From Deltaproteobacteria bacterium RBG_13_61_14 (GTDB lineage Bacteria; RBG-13-61-14), in contig MGQK01000039.1 of assembly GCA_001797815.1 (NCBI GenBank), positions 1 through 9,250 on the forward strand: DNA of 9,250 nucleotides, written 5' to 3'. The translations under genes were made by a program, and so were the position numbers. The notes under the pieces were generated by a model. It worked only from the letters and a program-made list of their open reading frames with translations, ran no database searches and was not told where the DNA came from. This document shows, one piece after another, positions 6,921-9,250 of the stretch (within the stretch, counting starts at the first letter, position 1; each line of letters starts with the position of its first letter).

Positions 6921-8048
6921 TTATCCTCGAAGCGGGAACCTCCCCTCTTGCTCGATGACTTCGCTCACCGCCCGCAGGTTTTCCCAGGTCGCGGTCTTGG
7001 GCGTGGCGTCGCCGGAGCCGAGGACGTAGCCGCGGCCGCGGTCCTTCAGGTCGCGCAGCAAGTTGCGCGCGTAATCTTTCATCTGCCCGGGCGTCAAGCT
7101 GGAAAAGGCGGTGGCGTCAATCCCGCCGGTGATCGCTTTCCCTGGTCCCCAGAGCTCGCGCGCTTCGCGGAGCGTGATCGAGCCGGTGGGCGGGATGGCG
7201 ACGTCGGTGCAGCCGTCGAAGCGGGCCTGGCGGAAGGCGGCGCCGAAGGCTTTGAGGTGGCCGCAGTTGTGCTGGAGGAAAATTTTTCCGGCCGCGTGGA
7301 GGATGTCGGCATATTCATTAATGCAAGGGAGAGTGTATCTTTCCCAGAGCCGGGGGGAGCAGAGGGTGGAAGAGAGGTTTTCATACTGGATGACCACCTC
7401 GCCCGGCCCCTCGGCAATCGCCCGAAACATGCGGAGGTTCATCTGGTGCACGGCTTCGAAATACTCTTCCATCTCCGCGGGATGGTCGGCGTAGAGGAAC
7501 CAGAACTTGTCGAGCGTGGTCTCGGCGTTGATGGTCCATTGGATGGGCGTGCCCAGGGCCGAGATGGTGGCGAGCCCGTCATCGCCCACCGCCTTGTCCG
7601 CCGGGTCGAAGAACCCGGGCACGGGCGCGAACTCGGCCTTCTCGCACATCCACTTTAGCACCTTGACGTCCTCGATGGTCTGGAGCCGGTGCCGGGTGGT
7701 CCAGGGGATGTTGGGAGACTCCGGGTTGAACTTGTAGCGCTCCATCAGGGTGCCCACCGGGCATTCGTAAGTGACCTCGGTCTCTTCCCCTACCCGGCGC
7801 TGGCGGATGGTAAAGGCCAAGGTTTTGCCGGGCGGCGGGGCCGTGATCCGCATGGGCACCGAGCCGATGAAGTTGAGCACGTGCCGGACCATGGCATCGG
7901 CCCGGATCTGCCGAAAGGCGGTGATCTGGTCCACCCGGGTGCCCAGGAAGTATCCGTCCAGACAAGGCGACCAGGGGATGCGGTCCACCTCCTGGCCGCG
8001 AAGCGCAGCCAACAGCCGCTCGCGCCGGCTCATGGTTTCGGTGGACAT
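6921..8048 (-). CDS. Uroporphyrinogen decarboxylase (URO-D) family protein, methyltransferase-like
   Basis: A 375-residue protein of the URO-D TIM-barrel family, which covers HemE and corrinoid/cobalamin methyltransferases such as MtaA and CmuA. The N-terminus, MSRRERLLAALRGQEVDRIPWSP, is the family's usual opening (residues 6-28). The HemE signature RQAGRYLPEY is absent, so haem biosynthesis is unlikely. The metal-binding HxC motif of methyltransferase members is present as LQHNCGHL (H260, C262). However, the later glycine-rich loop that carries the third ligand reads GSGDATP (344-350), with Asp rather than Cys. The tail TWENLRAVSEVIEQEG is also family-like. I chose ATG 8048 because it overlaps the upstream stop as TGATG and has GGAAAGGGG just ahead; a longer frame reaching 8117 would overlap the neighbour by 70 bp. 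It is probably co-transcribed with and translationally coupled to the kinase-like gene. The likely role is methyl-group or one-carbon transfer with unknown substrate; no corrinoid-protein gene is visible. Confidence 0.87.
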   Translation of the reverse strand: MSTETMSRRERLLAALRGQEVDRIPWSPCLDGYFLGTRVDQITAFRQIRADAMVRHVLNFIGSVPMRITAPPPGKTLAFTIRQRRVGEETEVTYECPVGTLMERYKFNPESPNIPWTTRHRLQTIEDVKVLKWMCEKAEFAPVPGFFDPADKAVGDDGLATISALGTPIQWTINAETTLDKFWFLYADHPAEMEEYFEAVHQMNLRMFRAIAEGPGEVVIQYENLSSTLCSPRLWERYTLPCINEYADILHAAGKIFLQHNCGHLKAFGAAFRQARFDGCTDVAIPPTGSITLREARELWGPGKAITGGIDATAFSSLTPGQMKDYARNLLRDLKDRGRGYVLGSGDATPKTATWENLRAVSEVIEQEGRFPLRG

Positions 8049-9040
8049 CACCGCCCCTTTCCCATGAGTTGATCCAATTCCAGCCGGGAGCCCGGCGACC
8101 AGCCCAGTTCCAGGCAAGGCACTTGCCCGAGGATGGCCAGGAGCTTTTGTCGGTAGAGATCGTGGTAGTGCTTCTCCCCTGCCTTGGCCAACACTCGATC
8201 GAACCCGTGCATCTCGTGATGATCAATGGCCGCAATCAAGTCCGCGGCTTCTTCAGCCGGGATTTCCTGAAGATCCTTGACTGCTCCGGGCGTGACGATG
8301 ATCACGGTCGCCAGCGGCACCTCATCCAGGAACCGGATTCCCGGAAAGATCCGGCTCACCGGGCATTTATACGCAAAGCGGACTTTATTGAAAAGCAGTT
8401 GGCGGACCGCGGTCCGGGCCAGGATGGCAAACTGGTCGGAGAAGGGCAACCCCCGGAGCTTGGGCGTCTCGATCAAGTTACGCGCCCCGAGGCGGAGTGG
8501 GGTCACGTAGGCCAGGGCTTTGCCCGGCGCCAGGATGGTGTAGTCGTCGGAGAGGAAGGGGTGGCCCTGGCTGAGCCATTGCAAGAGGAGCGTGGTCTTG
8601 CCGGTGGTAGCGCCGGCCGCGACGACTACGCCGGTTTCGCCGTCAGAAAGGCAGGTGGAGTGAACCGGGGGAAAGCCTTGACGGGTGAGCCAGTAGCGAA
8701 GCGCCGGCTCCACGATCCGCTTGGTGACGATGAAACGGCTGAGGCGGTTGCCGCGAAACCTAAGCCGGAGCGGGGCCTGATCCAGGCGTGAAAGCTCGAC
8801 CTGCCAGGCCGCGGCGCGATAGGTGCCGGAGGGCGGACCCTGAAACCCCAGGCTAAGCTCGGCCCCCAAGTCGAGTTGACCTAACCTCTCAGGGTCGGCC
8901 AGGTGATGGGCGAACTCCTGTGCCGCTGGCGCCAGGAGCCATTCCGGGCCGGAGATCACGGCCCGGCAAAGGTCGTGCAGGTTGACAGCGAGAGTGGAGG
9001 GCACGATCAGTAACCTATCAATTCCCAGGGTTATGGTCAA
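8048..9040 (-). CDS. HPr kinase/phosphorylase C-terminal-like P-loop protein
   Basis: A 330-residue protein whose centre matches the HprK C-terminal/PEP-carboxykinase-like kinase fold: H127 in PVHSTCL, then VVVAAGATTGKTTLL (Walker A, K148) and HPFLSDDYTIL (D165, D166, the metal-binding acid pair of HprK-like kinases). The first 110 residues have no domain I recognise and are not the normal HprK N-terminal domain. True HprK phosphorylates HPr in sugar regulation; no HPr or PTS gene is seen here, and many such orphans have unknown targets, so the substrate is open. The frame has a TGA two codons upstream of TTG 9040, which is therefore the earliest possible start. GTG 9004 (codon 13) is an alternative, and neither has a strong Shine-Dalgarno. 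The gene is followed with one-base overlap by the URO-D-like gene and lies divergent to polX. Confidence 0.8.
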   Translation of the reverse strand: MTITLGIDRLLIVPSTLAVNLHDLCRAVISGPEWLLAPAAQEFAHHLADPERLGQLDLGAELSLGFQGPPSGTYRAAAWQVELSRLDQAPLRLRFRGNRLSRFIVTKRIVEPALRYWLTRQGFPPVHSTCLSDGETGVVVAAGATTGKTTLLLQWLSQGHPFLSDDYTILAPGKALAYVTPLRLGARNLIETPKLRGLPFSDQFAILARTAVRQLLFNKVRFAYKCPVSRIFPGIRFLDEVPLATVIIVTPGAVKDLQEIPAEEAADLIAAIDHHEMHGFDRVLAKAGEKHYHDLYRQKLLAILGQVPCLELGWSPGSRLELDQLMGKGR

Positions 9041-9050
9041 TCTTCAAGCG

Positions 9051-9079
9051 TTGCCGAAATATTCGGGCTAAATTATAAT
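9051..9079 (+). promoter_or_regulatory. polX promoter
   Basis: TTGCCG (9051-9056, 4/6), 17-bp spacer, perfect TATAAT (9074-9079). The expected start site near 9086-9088 coincides with ATG 9088. The spacer holds the inverted repeat CCGAA-ATA-TTCGG (9054-9066), which could bind a repressor. Confidence 0.6.
9072..9077 (-). promoter_or_regulatory. -10 element (minus strand) for the kinase-like/URO-D operon
   Basis: The palindrome ATTATAAT at 9072-9079 gives TATAAT on the minus strand at 9077-9072. Transcription would start near 9065, leaving about 25 nt before TTG 9040. No good -35 lies 15-19 bp upstream, so this direction should be weaker or activator-dependent. Confidence 0.4.
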
Positions 9080-9087
9080 CGTGGATC

Positions 9088-9250
9088 ATGGCTCCCGCTG
9101 TGACCAACGCCGAGATCGCGGCGGCCTTTGAGGAAATCGCGGACATCCTGGACCTCAAGGGCGACAACCCGTTCAAGATCCGGGCTTACCGGCGGGCCGC
9201 GCAATTGATCGGCGGCTTTGAAAAGCCGATGGCCGAGGTGGAGCGGCTCG
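9088..9250 (+). CDS. polX: DNA polymerase/3'-5' exonuclease PolX (partial; N-terminus only)
   Basis: The first 54 codons of a bacterial family X DNA polymerase, which fills gaps in base-excision and end repair and usually carries a C-terminal PHP exonuclease domain. The visible part is the N-terminal helical 8-kDa-type domain. The segment NAEIAAAFEEIADILDLKG, followed by DNPFKIRAYRRAAQLI, matches the highly conserved opening of PolX proteins (NxEIAxxFxEIADxLExKGENPFRIRAYRxAA). The rest, about 520 residues in a typical member, lies beyond the right edge, so the polymerase and PHP active sites cannot be checked. There is no Shine-Dalgarno before ATG 9088, and a near-consensus promoter ends 9 bp upstream, suggesting leaderless translation. 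An in-frame GTG (9100) is a less likely start. Confidence 0.9.
   Translation, partial: MAPAVTNAEIAAAFEEIADILDLKGDNPFKIRAYRRAAQLIGGFEKPMAEVERL

Noticed and set aside
6772-7029. Small plus-strand frame of 85 codons starting in the convergent gap
   Set aside because: It runs more than 100 bp into the opposing URO-D-like gene, has no Shine-Dalgarno and no recognisable features.
6948-7658. Plus-strand open frame of 236 codons opposite the URO-D-like gene
   Set aside because: Antisense to HNCG and other conserved family motifs; composition is typical of a G+C-rich shadow.
8049-8117. N-terminal extension of the URO-D-like protein to a start at 8117
   Set aside because: It would overlap the kinase-like gene by 70 bp, adds a Gly/Ala-rich leader unlike the family, and the TGATG junction with a ribosome binding site at 8048 is a better start.
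8069-8791. Plus-strand open frame of 240 codons opposite the kinase-like gene
   Set aside because: The opposite strand carries the Walker A and DD motifs in a complete frame, and this one has no recognisable features.

Overview
The window is an ordinary-looking, gene-dense bacterial chromosome segment with six protein-coding genes and no RNA genes, insertion sequences or CRISPR array that I can see. Sampled stretches of the outer genes are about 65-70% G+C, and the two central genes are about 40-50%. The gene content suggests a Gram-negative or at least envelope-elaborating bacterium, perhaps from one of the less-studied phyla (PVC group, Acidobacteria-like or Omnitrophota-like). This evidence consists of membrane-anchored sulfatase-fold enzymes, a bacterial PolX, a uroporphyrinogen-decarboxylase-fold methyltransferase-like protein and an orphan HPr-kinase-like protein. 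I cannot place it more precisely.

Layout. (1) 1-1594, minus: the N-terminal 531 codons of an M3-family oligoendopeptidase with HEAGH zinc site; its C-terminus lies beyond the left edge. An in-frame extension up to an ATG at 1705 encodes a twin-arginine-like signal. (2) 1595-1876: a gap with a weak terminator for the upstream gene and a three-copy 14-bp tandem repeat. (3) 1877-4084, minus, and 4501-6729, plus: two closely related proteins diverging from a 416-bp shared regulatory region. Each has about seven membrane segments followed by an extracytoplasmic sulfatase-fold domain. In both, the residue that must be Cys or Ser to become formylglycine in true sulfatases is Thr. (4) 6730-6920: a short convergent gap. 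(5) 6921-8048 and 8048-9040, minus: a translationally coupled pair, an HPr-kinase-C-like P-loop protein followed by a URO-D-family protein, overlapping by one base (TGATG). (6) 9088 to the right edge, plus: the start of polX, transcribed divergently from the kinase-like gene through a symmetric ATTATAAT element that gives a perfect -10 on both strands. The polX start codon sits about where transcription should begin, so its mRNA is probably leaderless.

How the genes may work together. The paired sulfatase-fold enzymes are the most interesting part. Their architecture (multi-pass anchor plus alkaline-phosphatase-superfamily ectodomain with Thr nucleophile) recalls LtaS, MdoB and EptA type head-group transferases rather than secreted sulfatases. 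Each has its own sigma70-type promoter, and the DNA between those promoters holds interleaved TTCACC/GGTGAA elements. Their lower G+C sets them apart from both flanks and could reflect separate acquisition. The flanking genes (peptidase, kinase-like/URO-D pair, polX) show no evident functional link to them.
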